The notes: generated by a model not told the origin, from the letters alone. 57,831 bases of DNA from Bdellovibrionales bacterium CG10_big_fil_rev_8_21_14_0_10_45_34 (GCA_002778785.1 PEZS01000013.1:109472-167302); one strand, 5' to 3'; counted from the stretch's first letter, positions 45,513 through 55,640 are shown. Numbers and translations: made by a program.

Positions 45513-45823
45513 ACCTGAAACGACAGCCGATGTTTTTTGATGAGTGAGGCTTCAAGCAGAAAAGCTTCAACTTCGTTCGGGGTTGTCAGGTAGTGGACAG
45601 ACTCGATGTTTTGAACAAGTAAGCAAGTCTTTGGGCTTAAATCCTTCCCGTTATTGAAGTAGCTTCTGACCCTTGCCCTTAGCTCTTTCGCCTTACCCAC
45701 GTAGATGGTTTTTCCGGCAGCGTCCTTCATTAGGTACACGCCTGGAGCTAGCGGAAAGGTTTTTACCGTTTCTTTCAGGGACTCAACTCTGGCGGCAATC
45801 TCTGCTTGGATTTTTCGCTTCAC
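45485..45823 (-). pseudogene. Truncated uvrC: GIY-YIG domain only
   Basis: A 112-aa frame starting at GTG 45823 matches the N-terminal about 95 residues of UvrC: FPLAPGVYLMKD, TIYVGKAKELRARVRSYF and NEVEAFLLEASLIKKHR. These carry the GIY-YIG tyrosine, Arg and Glu. Directly after LIKKHR the UvrC similarity stops and unrelated residues lead to a stop. In another frame the sequence continues as the tail of a signal peptide. Full UvrC is about 600 aa, so this is a fragment. The nuclease domain itself is intact, so a stand-alone GIY-YIG protein cannot be excluded. Confidence 0.75.
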
Positions 45824-46223
45824 AATTGCAGTTATAGCAAAGTCCTGAGGGGCTGTTTAGATATCATCTCAAACTCCTTGCGCAGATGCGAAAAAAACCA
45901 AACAGCAGCGTTACTCTTCGTCGACAGAGCACATTGTTTCCCCCTTGCGCATCACCTACTTTTGGCCCTGTTCGACCTGGCCGCCATTTTTGGTGAAGGG
46001 TCGTTGCACGTACCCCTATGGGCCGAGCGCCGCAGCCTCTATTTATTCCTAGCATCGCATCGTGAGGTGGTGCTAGGTCTGGACTAAGTGCCAGATCAGA
46101 TCTGGCTTCTGAAGATTGGTCTAAGTTCCTACGCTGGCGAGCCGAATGACTAAGCATCGGCAAAGACCGCCCAATTCGGCTAATGGCTCAAAGGACAAAG
46201 TCAATTCGCTGCCTGGAGGGAAA
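45824..46223. other. 400-bp gap without a convincing gene
   Basis: Open frames on both strands here are short, arginine-rich and lack ribosome sites. The gap contains a perfect palindrome: GCCAGATC (46090-46097) and GATCTGGC (46099-46106) around a single A. The palindrome could be an operator or a short terminator stem; no T tract follows. Confidence 0.5.
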
Positions 46224-46925
46224 ATGGGACTAGTTGTACGCCTAATATTTATAATGAGTTTAACTGGTGACGCTTTTGCCTGCTTGGGTCCAAAAGTAGA
46301 ATACAACTTAGGCTTTGTCGAAAACAGCGATGGAAATCTGGTCGTGCAACTGAATTCAGAATGGACTCCACTGGGCGGCGGGGCGGAGCAGAACCATTCT
46401 TCAAAGATACTGGATGATGATGGCTTCCTTTCGGCGCACTTAGCTTACGTTAAAATGTCAAAGGAAAACAAAAACCCCCCTGACCGGCGGATACTAGTTT
46501 TCTTTTTTGACCAACTTGAGAGATTTAGAGCCTATCTACCGGCCGCCAAAAAGCAAATAGAGGCAGATATGAAAAAGTACCCAGAAAAGCTAGATATACT
46601 TATTCAAAAATCAAGAACGATCGGTGACGTGCAAGATGCAGTTACAGACTTGCTAAGTCGGCGAAACAAAAACCCCGCCATGCTATACGATTTGGCTCCA
46701 TTCACAAAAGTAAGGCTATACGGGCAGTTTGCAGGATACGAAGTGATCAGCTCAACTAATAGATCTTCAGGCTTCACCAAACTCTGGGACATAGATATGC
46801 CTTCTGAGCACGTTGGAAAATCCTTGGGATGTGATTCGGCAATTGATGGATTTAATACGAATAAAAATCCGCCCAATAGAACAAACAAAACAAAAGAAGA
46901 ATCGTTTTCCTTCGGTATCAATTAA
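46224..46925 (+). CDS. Unknown secreted protein
   Basis: Predicted 233-aa exported protein with a signal peptide (about 1-20, ending GDAFA before a Cys). ATG 46224 follows GGAGGG. The start of a longer frame at 46146 lacks a site. The C-terminal tail is Asn/Lys-rich. No family was recognised. It is the first of three small same-strand genes. Confidence 0.65.
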   Translation: MGLVVRLIFIMSLTGDAFACLGPKVEYNLGFVENSDGNLVVQLNSEWTPLGGGAEQNHSSKILDDDGFLSAHLAYVKMSKENKNPPDRRILVFFFDQLERFRAYLPAAKKQIEADMKKYPEKLDILIQKSRTIGDVQDAVTDLLSRRNKNPAMLYDLAPFTKVRLYGQFAGYEVISSTNRSSGFTKLWDIDMPSEHVGKSLGCDSAIDGFNTNKNPPNRTNKTKEESFSFGIN

Positions 46926-46950
46926 GCGAAGGATCAGCGGAGAGGCCCCC

Positions 46951-47220
46951 ATGAAAGCAATAATATTTTCCATTAACTTTTTAGCTGTCTCAATGTCTGC
47001 TCAAGATCTGTTCGGCGCTTTATGTGATTCGGTTCAGGGAAGAGTTAAAGGCTACAACGAGCATGTCGTTAAGATTGAGAATTTGCAAACCCGAGTCACC
47101 TACGCCGTTCAGATCAAGGGACTACCCAAAGGGGATCTTGAGTTTTTTAAAGAGAATGTGAACAGACTCGTTGATACGTGTCTGCCGGGCTCATTTATTC
47201 GAAGGCCCGCCTCAAAGTAG
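46951..47220 (+). CDS. Small secreted protein
   Basis: Predicted 89-aa protein with a signal peptide (about 1-17, ending SMSA), two Cys in the mature part and no known motif. ATG 46951 has GGAGAGG upstream and lies 25 bp after the previous stop, so it is probably co-transcribed. A longer frame from 46813 would overlap the upstream gene. Confidence 0.65.
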   Translation: MKAIIFSINFLAVSMSAQDLFGALCDSVQGRVKGYNEHVVKIENLQTRVTYAVQIKGLPKGDLEFFKENVNRLVDTCLPGSFIRRPASK

Positions 47221-47228
47221 GTGCAAAA

Positions 47229-47429
47229 GTGCTAGAATTGGTAGCACAGATTGTATTGGAGGCGCTAGTTGTCTCACCCGGCGCATTCGTGCTGTGGGCG
47301 ATGAAAGGCTTTAAAGGCTCTTACAAATCGATTCTGGTTGAACAGAAAAATTTTTCTATATTTATCGGCGTCGCTTTTTGGGTTTTAGTCGCCGCTATCG
47401 GAACCTTAATTGCTCGAAGTGTGGGCTAG
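47229..47429 (+). CDS. Small membrane protein
   Basis: Predicted 66-aa protein with two hydrophobic segments (about 3-22 and 40-63) separated by a basic loop (KGFKGSYK). GTG 47229 is chosen, 8 bases after the previous stop; an overlapping GTG at 47178 is an alternative. It is the third gene of the run. Function is unknown. Confidence 0.5.
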   Translation: MLELVAQIVLEALVVSPGAFVLWAMKGFKGSYKSILVEQKNFSIFIGVAFWVLVAAIGTLIARSVG

Positions 47430-47652
47430 GCATTGAATAGATCTTATCCACCACTGGAATCTCGCCAATTTGTAAAAGGCTTCTTCTAAGCTGTGACCTG
47501 ACTTAGGATAAGTGTGGCTGCGCTTTACTTGGGCACACGCCTTTCAAAAAGCCAACACTGAAACTTAGAAAGCCTTTCCCTTATATGAGTTTAAATTCAT
47601 CTCGACGAGCTCATCTTTATTTGAAGTAATAACGGGGCCATTCGCCAAGCAG

Positions 47653-47680
47653 CCTTCGGACTTAACCCTTCGGACTTACC
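47653..47680. repeat. 15-bp tandem duplication next to the RAYT gene
   Basis: CCTTCGGACTTA occurs at 47653 and again at 47668 (15-bp period), immediately before the 3' end of the transposase-like gene. The gap 47430-47692 holds nothing else I can name. Confidence 0.5.
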
Positions 47681-47692
47681 TTAACCGCGCAA

Positions 47693-48304
47693 CTACCCAT
47701 ACAAGACGCTTCTTCGGTATTCTCTACGCTGCTTGGGCCCGCCGAGTGACCTCGGAGCATAGGGAAAGCCAATCGCCTCAAGCAAGTTTTCGTCAAGATA
47801 TCTACACACATTCTTAAAGTGTCGTCCCCATTCGACAATACTTGTATAGGGACGCCTATCCCAAAAGCCTTGCGTAGCTCCAACCACCTGATTAGGTTCT
47901 TCTTCAGCACGCGCAGCGCCTCTTTGTTTATTCATTATTAGCCTCGCAGTGAGTCCACTGACTGAGCGGACAAAGCAGACGTAACTTTCTCTGGACTGAG
48001 CGAGGATCACCAAATGTAAGTGGTTACCACCATTGGCAAATCGGTATATTTTCACGCCAAACCTCTTTGCCTGCCTCTGAATGAGTGCATATATCGCTGC
48101 ATCTTTTTTATAGAAGGATCGTGCACCCTTAGCCAAACTCGACCGCATCACTAAATGCAATGTTTTCTTAAAACTGATAGGTCTTTTACTTTTTGGATGA
48201 CTCGTCAAGAGCGAGCCGCCGAACTTCTTTATGGCTTTATGTTCAAGAATTTCAAAGCCGAATTGTTTCTGCTTAGTCCGCCTTGGACCAGCTTTTTTAG
48301 TCAT
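47693..48304 (-). CDS. REP-associated tyrosine transposase-like protein (RAYT)
   Basis: Predicted 203-aa protein of the IS200-like/Y1 HUH family. The metal-binding HUH motif reads NGGNHLHLVIL, and a candidate catalytic Tyr lies in RPYTSIVEWGRHFKNVCRYL. The N-terminal region is very basic. ATG 48304 has AAGG upstream. It has no inverted-repeat ends and no accessory tnpB, consistent with a domesticated single-copy RAYT rather than an active insertion sequence. A second, divergent member is at 57037-57678. Confidence 0.8.
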   Translation of the reverse strand: MTKKAGPRRTKQKQFGFEILEHKAIKKFGGSLLTSHPKSKRPISFKKTLHLVMRSSLAKGARSFYKKDAAIYALIQRQAKRFGVKIYRFANGGNHLHLVILAQSRESYVCFVRSVSGLTARLIMNKQRGAARAEEEPNQVVGATQGFWDRRPYTSIVEWGRHFKNVCRYLDENLLEAIGFPYAPRSLGGPKQRREYRRSVLYG

Positions 48305-48660
48305 AGTTTACCTTATTTAGAAAAATAACGCTGCGAAAAGCTCGACACCCGCTACGTTCTTGTAAATCTAGAAACTTTTGGTAGCGATGTCAAATACTTT
48401 TTCGTGGGGTCGCGCTTAGGAATTAGATCTTTAACTAAAAACTATTGTGCAAATGCGCCTGACCTCATCTTCGACAGTGAGAGAATCTTGGGCTAACCGC
48501 CGGGGACATTAGCTCAACACTAATGAATCAGCTGAGCATGGAAAAGCCAACCTCACTAGAAGCACTTTTTTACCCTACGATCTAAAAAAATCGTACGGCA
48601 GGACCCATGAAACATAGTGGTAAAAATACGTTGTATTCTTACCACTATGTTATAGACCCC
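48305..48660. other. 356-bp gap with two hairpins
   Basis: No gene is evident. A short inverted repeat TACGAT / ATCGTA (48576-48581 and 48590-48595) and a much longer one at 48611-48651 lie next to the fadJ stop. Confidence 0.5.
48611..48651 (-). terminator. Long hairpin downstream of fadJ
   Basis: A perfect 13-bp stem (48611-48623 with 48639-48651) continues after one mismatch into 5 more pairs (AATAC/GTATT) around a GTT loop. It begins 10 bp after the fadJ stop. A T tract is missing, so it may act as a transcript-stabilising end or a factor-dependent terminator. Confidence 0.55.
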
Positions 48661-50802
48661 CTAGTAAAACGTGCGGCTGCTTTTTGCCATCTCTGCTAGT
48701 GGAGCGCTTGGTTTGAACCGAGAGCCCACTTTTGAAGCGTAAACTTCGAGCTCATCCGTAATTACCGAACTTCCCACACTGTCTGCATACCTAAGGAGCC
48801 CTCCACGAAAAGGAGGAAAGCCTGTTCCCATTATCATTGCCAAGTCTACGTCTTCTGCTTTTTCAACAATGCGATCCTTCACGAAAGCAAGAGCTGCCTC
48901 ATTTATCATCGCAAATATTCCGCGCTGAACCATGTCCCTTTCAGAAATTTTATTGGTGGGCTGAGAAAGACCCAATTCTTTGTAAACTGTTTGATCAACA
49001 CCTAACTTTTTACCCTTTTCGTCATAAAGGTAGAAACCTCGACCATTCTTTTTTCCAAGGCGATTGAGCTCGACAACCTTAGCCATTGAAGGCGGCACTG
49101 CTGCACGCTCACCAAAAGCGCCATGAAAAATCTTGGCTACCTTTAAACAAACATCAATTCCAATTTCGTCGATGAGATGACAAGGCCCCATGGGCATTCC
49201 GAAGTTGAGGTAAGCCTTATCAAGGGCCTCGATGGAACAGCCTTCTTCTACCAAATGAACCGCTTCGATAAGATACGGAAGCAGCAACCGATTGACAAGA
49301 AAACCTGGGCCATCCTTAACAACGACAGGGTACTTTCCGAGTTTTTTGGACAGTTCAAAAATAGTTGCCGTAGCTACGTCGCTCGTCTTCTCACCGCGAA
49401 TCACTTCAATAAGAGGCATTTTATCTACTGGATTGAAAAAATGCATCCCTACAAAATTCTCAGGCCGTGGCGAGCCTTCTGACATTTCCGTCACTGACAA
49501 TGAGGAGGTGTTGGTTGCAATAATCACATCGGGCGAACACTGAGCTGCACACTCCGCGATGACTTTCTTCTTGATGTTCATATCTTCAACGATGGCTTCG
49601 ATAACAAGATCGACGCCTTTGAATCCGTCGTAAGTCGTTGAACCTTGAATGCGATCCATTTTGTGCTGAAACCCGACCTTCGAGAGCTTTCTTCTCTCAA
49701 CTGCTTTCTTCCAAATCTTTTCGGCCGCCTGATAACCCTTTTTAATAGCATCATCGCTAAGATCTTTCATGATAACGTCGATCGACTTATCAGCGCCAAG
49801 CTGAGCAATCCCGCCGCCCATCGTTCCAGCGCCAAGCACGGCCATCTTACGAATGCTCTTGGTGGGCACTTCGCCTTCAACGCCGGTCTTCTTTTTGATG
49901 CCTTCTACGAGATAGAACAAATGAATGAGATTTTTACTCACATCCGTGATGGCGACTTCACCGAACGCTTTGGCCTCAACTTCGAGACTCTGATCTCGAT
50001 ACTTTGAGCCGTAAGTTTTTTGGATAACATCTATAGCTTTAAGCGGAGCAGGATACAGCCCTTTCGTGAGCTTTAGCACAGATTCACGAGCCTTCTTAAA
50101 AACGATGGGGCGACCGAGAAAGCTCTCTAAAAACATGGGCATCACGCCGCTGGGTTCGTAGGATTTCTTTCGTTTTTTATCTTTCGAGCGAATGGCCTTT
50201 TGAGCCATTTTCATCGCCGCCTCTTCGAGATTCACTGAAGGAACACATTTTTCGACAAGGCCGAGCTTCTGCGCTTTTCTCCCGTCAACGGCTTTACCGG
50301 CAAGTATGATATCTAAAGAGGCTTGAAGACCGATCACTCTTGGAAGGCGAACGCATCCGCCGAATCCTGGGATGATTCCAAGCTTTGTTTCGGGAAGACC
50401 TATCTTAGTTGATGGATCATCAGAGCAGACTCGATAATCACACGCTAAAATCATTTCGCAGCCGCCGCCCATGCAGGCACCATGAACAGCCGCCACCACT
50501 GGAATGGGCAAATCTTCGATCATGTTGAAAACTTTTTGCCCTCCCGCTGCAGCTTCTTCGGCATCTTTTTCTGTTTTAATATTTTTAATCTCGGCAATAT
50601 CGGCACCAGCAATAAATATCCGCGGCTTTCGCGATATCATGACGGCCGCTTTATAATGGGAGCTCTTTAATTCGTTGATCACGTCTACAAAACGACGCAT
50701 GACTGGTGTGGATAACTTATTTACCTTCTCTCCCACCAAATCCCATTCGATTAATGCAATGTCGCCTCTGTTGACTATCCTAATGCTTTCTTCAACGCTC
50801 AC
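48661..50802 (-). CDS. fadJ: Fatty-acid oxidation multifunctional enzyme (enoyl-CoA hydratase / 3-hydroxyacyl-CoA dehydrogenase)
   Basis: A 713-aa protein close in length to FadJ (714 aa). The N-terminal crotonase domain shows the oxyanion region FIAGADIAEI and the two catalytic acids in HGACMGGGCE and LPETKLGIIPG. The dehydrogenase half has the NAD-binding loop VLGAGTMGGGIA, NTSSLSV and the catalytic His in GMHFFNPVDKMPLIEV. It carries out two consecutive steps of beta-oxidation. Its thiolase partner (fadI) is not in the window. ATG 50802; it is divergent from maeB. Confidence 0.92.
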   Translation of the reverse strand: MSVEESIRIVNRGDIALIEWDLVGEKVNKLSTPVMRRFVDVINELKSSHYKAAVMISRKPRIFIAGADIAEIKNIKTEKDAEEAAAGGQKVFNMIEDLPIPVVAAVHGACMGGGCEMILACDYRVCSDDPSTKIGLPETKLGIIPGFGGCVRLPRVIGLQASLDIILAGKAVDGRKAQKLGLVEKCVPSVNLEEAAMKMAQKAIRSKDKKRKKSYEPSGVMPMFLESFLGRPIVFKKARESVLKLTKGLYPAPLKAIDVIQKTYGSKYRDQSLEVEAKAFGEVAITDVSKNLIHLFYLVEGIKKKTGVEGEVPTKSIRKMAVLGAGTMGGGIAQLGADKSIDVIMKDLSDDAIKKGYQAAEKIWKKAVERRKLSKVGFQHKMDRIQGSTTYDGFKGVDLVIEAIVEDMNIKKKVIAECAAQCSPDVIIATNTSSLSVTEMSEGSPRPENFVGMHFFNPVDKMPLIEVIRGEKTSDVATATIFELSKKLGKYPVVVKDGPGFLVNRLLLPYLIEAVHLVEEGCSIEALDKAYLNFGMPMGPCHLIDEIGIDVCLKVAKIFHGAFGERAAVPPSMAKVVELNRLGKKNGRGFYLYDEKGKKLGVDQTVYKELGLSQPTNKISERDMVQRGIFAMINEAALAFVKDRIVEKAEDVDLAMIMGTGFPPFRGGLLRYADSVGSSVITDELEVYASKVGSRFKPSAPLAEMAKSSRTFY

Positions 50803-51086
50803 TATCTACTCCTCACGTTCAACACGAAAAAACGAAAGCGGCGGCAAATCGTTTAAAACGCTCGCGCCAGCCCCATCTGGATTTCGACAAATCTAGCTAA
50901 GTGGTCAAATTTATTAGCTCTTTTGGCTGCGCAAAAGTCAATCTGGTTCCAGGTAGTTACAACTCATGCCCCAACGCATTAGGCAATTGCAGAGGTTAGA
51001 CGTAAGTCCTTCATTTGACAGTGAAAACATGGGAGAAATACGCTTAAGTTTTGATACTGGACCCCAAAAACTAGTGAGGCGAAGCC

Positions 51087-53375
51087 ATGGCTCTCGAACA
51101 AGACGCACTCGAATATCATCGCATGGGCCGCAAGGGCAAAATTGAAATAACTCCGACAAAACCCTGCGACACGGATAGAGATCTCTCCCTGGCTTATTCG
51201 CCAGGAGTCGCCGCACCTTGTATCGAAATTCAAAAGAATCCGGCAGAAGTATTTGAATACACCGCTCGGGGAAATCTTGTTGGGGTCATATCAAATGGAA
51301 CCGCTGTCTTAGGTCTTGGCAACATTGGAGCATTGGCGTCGAAACCAGTGATGGAAGGCAAAGGCGTTTTGTTTAAAAAATTTGCCGACATTGACGTCTT
51401 TGATATTGAGATCACCGCCACCGATCCGAAAGAATTTATTCAGACGGTTCAAAACTTAGAGCCCACATTTGGCGGCATCAACCTCGAAGACATCAAGGCT
51501 CCTGAGTGTTTTGAAATTGAAGAAACGTTGAGAAAAACAATGAAAATCCCCGTCTTTCATGATGACCAGCATGGGACGGCCATCATCTCAGCCGCCGCAC
51601 TTATAAACGCTGTCGAGGTTGCCAATAAAAAGCTTCATGAGGTGCGGATTGTGGTGAATGGCGCCGGTGCATCCGCCGTTGCCTGCACCAATCAGTTCAT
51701 TGCTTTAGGCGCAAAACGTGAAAACATCATGATGTGTGATAGCAAGGGCGTAGTCCACAAAGCCCGCGCTGAGGGTATGAATCGTTATAAGGCTCAGTTC
51801 GCAGTCGAGACAGATAGAAGAACGCTCACCGATGCCCTTCAGGGAGCAGATGTCTTTGTGGGTCTTTCTGTTGGCGGAGCTGTCACGAAAGAGATGATTA
51901 AAGGCATGGCCGATCGCCCGATAATATTTGCGATGGCCAACCCAACACCTGAGATTCTGCCTGAAGAAGCCAAGTCCGTTCGACCTGATGTGATCATGGC
52001 AACAGGAAGGAGCGACTATCCCAATCAAGTGAACAACGTTTTAGGGTTTCCTTTTATTTTTCGCGGGGCCTTAGATGTGCGTGCAACTTGTATCAATGAA
52101 GAAATGAAACTTGCAGCTACAAAAGCACTTGCCGCACTTGCCAAGGAGGAGGTTCCAGAAAGTGTTTCGCGCGCCTACGGCGGTAAAACCTTTCGGTTTG
52201 GGGCGGAATATCTGATTCCTAAACCCTTCGATCCACGAGTCTTACTCCATATTGCTCCGGCTGTTGCGAAAGCCGCCATGGAATCTGGCGTAGCCCAAAA
52301 TCCTATTGAGGATTTCGATGCCTATCGCGACAAACTAGAAGGTATGTTCGGAGCTGCTCGTGTTTTCATACGATCAGCAATGAACCGGGTAAAATCGACA
52401 ATAGCGAAAGATTCGAAACAAAAACCACGCATAGTATTTCCGGAAGCTCATAGTGAAAAGGTGCTTAAAGCAATTCAAATCATTATTGAAGAAGGTATTG
52501 CTGAGCCCGTCTTACTTGGCTATGAAAATGTCGTTAGACCTCTGATTGAAAAACTTGAACTCGACCAACTTGTTCGCCTTCCTATCCTCAGGCCATCGCA
52601 AGATGAACGATATCAAGAGTACGCCGAAACACTTTTTCATCTGCGCGCACGCAAGGGCGTTCATATGCAAGAGGCTCATCGACTCATGGCAGATCCCAAC
52701 TATTTTGCCGCTATGGCCGTGCATCTCGGACATGCAGACGCCATGATCAACGGAGCGACTCAAAATTATCGCGACTCCGTGACTCCTATTCTAGAAATTA
52801 TTGGTAGACCACGAAGAGGCTTAGCTGCGGGCCTTATTATCATGATTCTAAAAGAAAAAGTGGTGTTCTTTGCAGATACGACTTTAAACATTGATCCGAC
52901 AGCTGAAGAAGTGGCTGCCATCGCTGTTCAATGCGCAGAAGTGGCCAGCTTTTTTCACATTGAACCACGCATTGCTATGCTAAGTTTTTCCAATTTCACC
53001 GGAAAACACGAAAGCCCTGCGAAAATGAAGCACGCCGCGCAAATTGTAAAAGCGCGATTTCCCAATCTGGTGGTGGACGGTGAAATGCAGGCCGACACGG
53101 CGGTCAATGGTGACTTTATGAGAGAGTTTTTTCCGTTTTGCGAGCTCAAGAGCGACGCCAATATTTTGGTATTTCCCAACCTGGATTCCGGCAACATTGC
53201 CTACAAGTTGATTCAACAAATTGGCGGTGGAGAAGCTTTGGGACCATTCTTAATGGGTGTAAAGAAACCTGCACACGTGCTACAGCGTGCTTGCACTGTT
53301 AACGATATCGTCAACACGGTTGCGTTGGCCTCTTTACATGTTCAGGCAATTCGTGAAATGAAAGCTCACCGGTGA
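51087..53375 (+). CDS. maeB: NADP-dependent malic enzyme with phosphotransacetylase-like domain
   Basis: A 762-aa protein that decarboxylates malate to pyruvate. The malic-enzyme half (1-430) shows [12 protein letters not shown], the [20 protein letters not shown] region, [10 protein letters not shown] and the NAD(P) loop NGAGASAVA. The C-terminal half (about 435-762) resembles phosphate acetyltransferase ([15 protein letters not shown]); in MaeB this part is regulatory, responding to acetyl-CoA. ATG 51087 has GTGAGG upstream. hflX follows after 4 bases, so they are likely co-transcribed. Confidence 0.93.
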   Translation: MALEQDALEYHRMGRKGKIEITPTKPCDTDRDLSLAYSPGVAAPCIEIQKNPAEVFEYTARGNLVGVISNGTAVLGLGNIGALASKPVMEGKGVLFKKFADIDVFDIEITATDPKEFIQTVQNLEPTFGGINLEDIKAPECFEIEETLRKTMKIPVFHDDQHGTAIISAAALINAVEVANKKLHEVRIVVNGAGASAVACTNQFIALGAKRENIMMCDSKGVVHKARAEGMNRYKAQFAVETDRRTLTDALQGADVFVGLSVGGAVTKEMIKGMADRPIIFAMANPTPEILPEEAKSVRPDVIMATGRSDYPNQVNNVLGFPFIFRGALDVRATCINEEMKLAATKALAALAKEEVPESVSRAYGGKTFRFGAEYLIPKPFDPRVLLHIAPAVAKAAMESGVAQNPIEDFDAYRDKLEGMFGAARVFIRSAMNRVKSTIAKDSKQKPRIVFPEAHSEKVLKAIQIIIEEGIAEPVLLGYENVVRPLIEKLELDQLVRLPILRPSQDERYQEYAETLFHLRARKGVHMQEAHRLMADPNYFAAMAVHLGHADAMINGATQNYRDSVTPILEIIGRPRRGLAAGLIIMILKEKVVFFADTTLNIDPTAEEVAAIAVQCAEVASFFHIEPRIAMLSFSNFTGKHESPAKMKHAAQIVKARFPNLVVDGEMQADTAVNGDFMREFFPFCELKSDANILVFPNLDSGNIAYKLIQQIGGGEALGPFLMGVKKPAHVLQRACTVNDIVNTVALASLHVQAIREMKAHR

Positions 53376-53379
53376 TTTT

Positions 53380-54735
53380 GTGAGTGGTTCACGTCGAAAG
53401 CGTCAGCAAGAAAGTTTGGAGAAGCCTATCGGAGAAAATGCTAACCTTAACCGGACGATCAACGATCAACTTAGTACTCACGTTCACAGAAAGCGAGCCG
53501 TTCTCGTAGGCGTCGGTCTAAAGTCCCAAGATATTCTTGAGACAAAAAATTCTCTTACGGAACTTGTAGAGCTGGCACATTCTGCACAAATCGATGTCGT
53601 GGGTTTACTTCACCAGTTTGTCGAAAAGTACAATCCCGCTACGCTCATGGGGAGTGGAAAGGCTGAAGAGATTGTCCAGCTTATCGCAGAGACACGCGCG
53701 CAACTTGTTATTTTGGATCAGCGCTTATCGGGGGTTCAACAGAGAAACTTGGAGCAGGTTTTTAATGTCGTAGTCCTTGATCGCACTCAATTGATACTTG
53801 AGATTTTTGCTCAGCGCGCCCATAGCTTCGAGGGTAAATTGCAGGTCGATCTGGCCCGACTTTTGGATTTGAGTTCAAGAATGGTGGGGGCCTGGCAAGG
53901 CTCCCTTTCAAGGCAAGGAGCTGGTATCGGAACCAGGGGGCCTGGAGAAAGAGCTCTCGAACGCGATCGGCGAATAATTAAAAACAGAATTTCTCAGATT
54001 AAAAAAGAGCTTTCATCCGTAGGGCAAAATCGAGCACAACATCGGGCTCAGCGTCGCAAGCAACAGATTCCTACTGTGGCACTCATTGGATACACAAACG
54101 TCGGCAAAAGTACTCTGTTAAACCAACTCACTCAAAGTGAAGTGCCTGCTGAAGATAAGCTTTTTGCAACACTCGACCCCACGACACGGAAGCTTTGGTT
54201 AGGAGGTACGCCTCGCGCAGTTCTGGTTGATACCGTTGGGTTTATCCGTAATTTACCTACTCAGTTGATTGAAGCATTTAAAGCCACACTAGAAGAAAGT
54301 TCTGAAGCTGATCTGCTCCTCCATGTCGTGGACTTGTCCAACTCGCAGTGGCCCCAACAAATGGAAGTGGTGAATAGTCTTATGAAAGAGCTTAAATGGG
54401 ACATACCCATTATTTGCGTTTTCAACAAAATTGAATTGGCTCCTCCTGAAGCAAAGTTTAAGGTCCGAGAGTCACCTCGCGCATTTGTGAGCGCGCTAAC
54501 GGGCGAGGGCATTCCCCAGTTGAAGCAGCTCATTAAGGAAAACTTGGAATCACGGCAAACCAAAATTGAATTGTTTATTCCAAAAGAGCTTCACCATAAA
54601 ATTTTTGAGCTCGGACGCGAGTCAAAGATCTTGAGTCAAGAAGAGGGCACTCAGGGGACTGTTTGTCTAGCTCTTATTTCTCCTACGCTTGTAGGAAAGT
54701 GGCGCGAATACATGACTGGCGCAGAATATGTTTAA
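53380..54735 (+). CDS. hflX: Ribosome-associated GTPase HflX
   Basis: A 451-aa GTPase. The N-terminal HflX domain contains NPATLMGSGKAEEI and SRQGAGIGTRGPGE. The GTPase domain has G1 GYTNVGKST, G3 DTVGF and G4 NKIE. HflX splits stalled ribosomes under stress. It starts at GTG 53380, 4 bases after maeB. Length is normal for the family with a short N-terminal extension. Confidence 0.94.
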   Translation: MSGSRRKRQQESLEKPIGENANLNRTINDQLSTHVHRKRAVLVGVGLKSQDILETKNSLTELVELAHSAQIDVVGLLHQFVEKYNPATLMGSGKAEEIVQLIAETRAQLVILDQRLSGVQQRNLEQVFNVVVLDRTQLILEIFAQRAHSFEGKLQVDLARLLDLSSRMVGAWQGSLSRQGAGIGTRGPGERALERDRRIIKNRISQIKKELSSVGQNRAQHRAQRRKQQIPTVALIGYTNVGKSTLLNQLTQSEVPAEDKLFATLDPTTRKLWLGGTPRAVLVDTVGFIRNLPTQLIEAFKATLEESSEADLLLHVVDLSNSQWPQQMEVVNSLMKELKWDIPIICVFNKIELAPPEAKFKVRESPRAFVSALTGEGIPQLKQLIKENLESRQTKIELFIPKELHHKIFELGRESKILSQEEGTQGTVCLALISPTLVGKWREYMTGAEYV

Positions 54736-54909
54736 GATTGGCCAGGCAAATTGTGTATAATTGTATCTTGATTTGGAATATCGAGGGTGGTCAATGCGCC
54801 TCTAACCTTGATTCATTGTGTTCAAATGCTGAAAATAATAAAAGCATTCGTGAGATAACTGTGCTTCGGGCAACAGGCGAACCTGCCGGCTTTAAGAAAG
54901 GATGAGAGA

Positions 54910-55569
54910 TTGAGAACTTTTGTACTTGGTAAATCGGCAGGCAACCTTCCGATTCTTGCGTATGAGTTTGGGTACAGCGGACCAAAAGTCTTGATTCTCG
55001 GAGGAGTTCACGGCGACGAGACAGAAGGAGTGGTTTGCGCACAGGGTTTGTTGAACAGATTCCTGTTGGCGTTTTCATTGAGGCTTCAGTGTACGATTGT
55101 TCCCATTTTCAATCCTGACGGTGTGTTTTCACACAAGCGGACGAATGCAAATGATGTAGATCTCAATCGAAATCTACCCACAAATGATTGGACAGCCGAT
55201 TGGGTAAATCCCCGGTACAAGCCAGGCCAATTTGCAGCAAGTGAGCCAGAGTCACAGACATTGGTAAAATACATTGGAGAATTCAAACCAAGATGGATTC
55301 TCAGTCTTCATTCCTGGAAGCCACTATTAAATGTGAATGGTCGATGCCTAAGGCAAGCAGAAACCATTAGCACCTACACAGGCTATCCCATTGAAGATTC
55401 CATCGGATACCCAACTCCGGGATGCTTAGGGACCTACGCCGGATTAGAAAGAGACTTTCCGACTCTCACCTATGAAATAGAAAGAGGTCTACCGACTGAG
55501 AAGGTTTTGGGTATCCATGTTCCAGCGGTTTGGGAAAGTTTGAAGTCTACCGAAAGCGAAGAGAAATAA
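54910..55569 (+). CDS. M14-family zinc peptidase, MpaA-like
   Basis: Predicted 219-aa enzyme of the zinc carboxypeptidase family. The zinc ligands are visible as HGDE (HxxE) and a later His in LSLHS. The substrate-binding DLNRNLP and the catalytic Glu in TYEIERG are present. The layout matches MpaA (murein tripeptide amidase), which removes diaminopimelate from peptidoglycan turnover peptides. It starts at TTG 54910 after AAAGG; the nearby ATG (54903) meets a stop. It lies about 175 bp after hflX. With dapD nearby it could serve cell-wall recycling. Confidence 0.85.
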   Translation: MRTFVLGKSAGNLPILAYEFGYSGPKVLILGGVHGDETEGVVCAQGLLNRFLLAFSLRLQCTIVPIFNPDGVFSHKRTNANDVDLNRNLPTNDWTADWVNPRYKPGQFAASEPESQTLVKYIGEFKPRWILSLHSWKPLLNVNGRCLRQAETISTYTGYPIEDSIGYPTPGCLGTYAGLERDFPTLTYEIERGLPTEKVLGIHVPAVWESLKSTESEEK

Positions 55570-55640
55570 ATTCGCGCTTCGTTGACTAGTTTCACGAGAT
55601 GGCTAGCTTCACCAAAATTTCGTCAACTATGTCTCTCTTT

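Noticed and set aside
45806-46163. Overlapping frames on both strands, 93-99 aa
   Set aside because: Arg-rich, no ribosome sites, mutually overlapping, no recognisable motif.
54663-54905. 80-aa frame after hflX
   Set aside because: Starts inside hflX in another frame and has no ribosome site.
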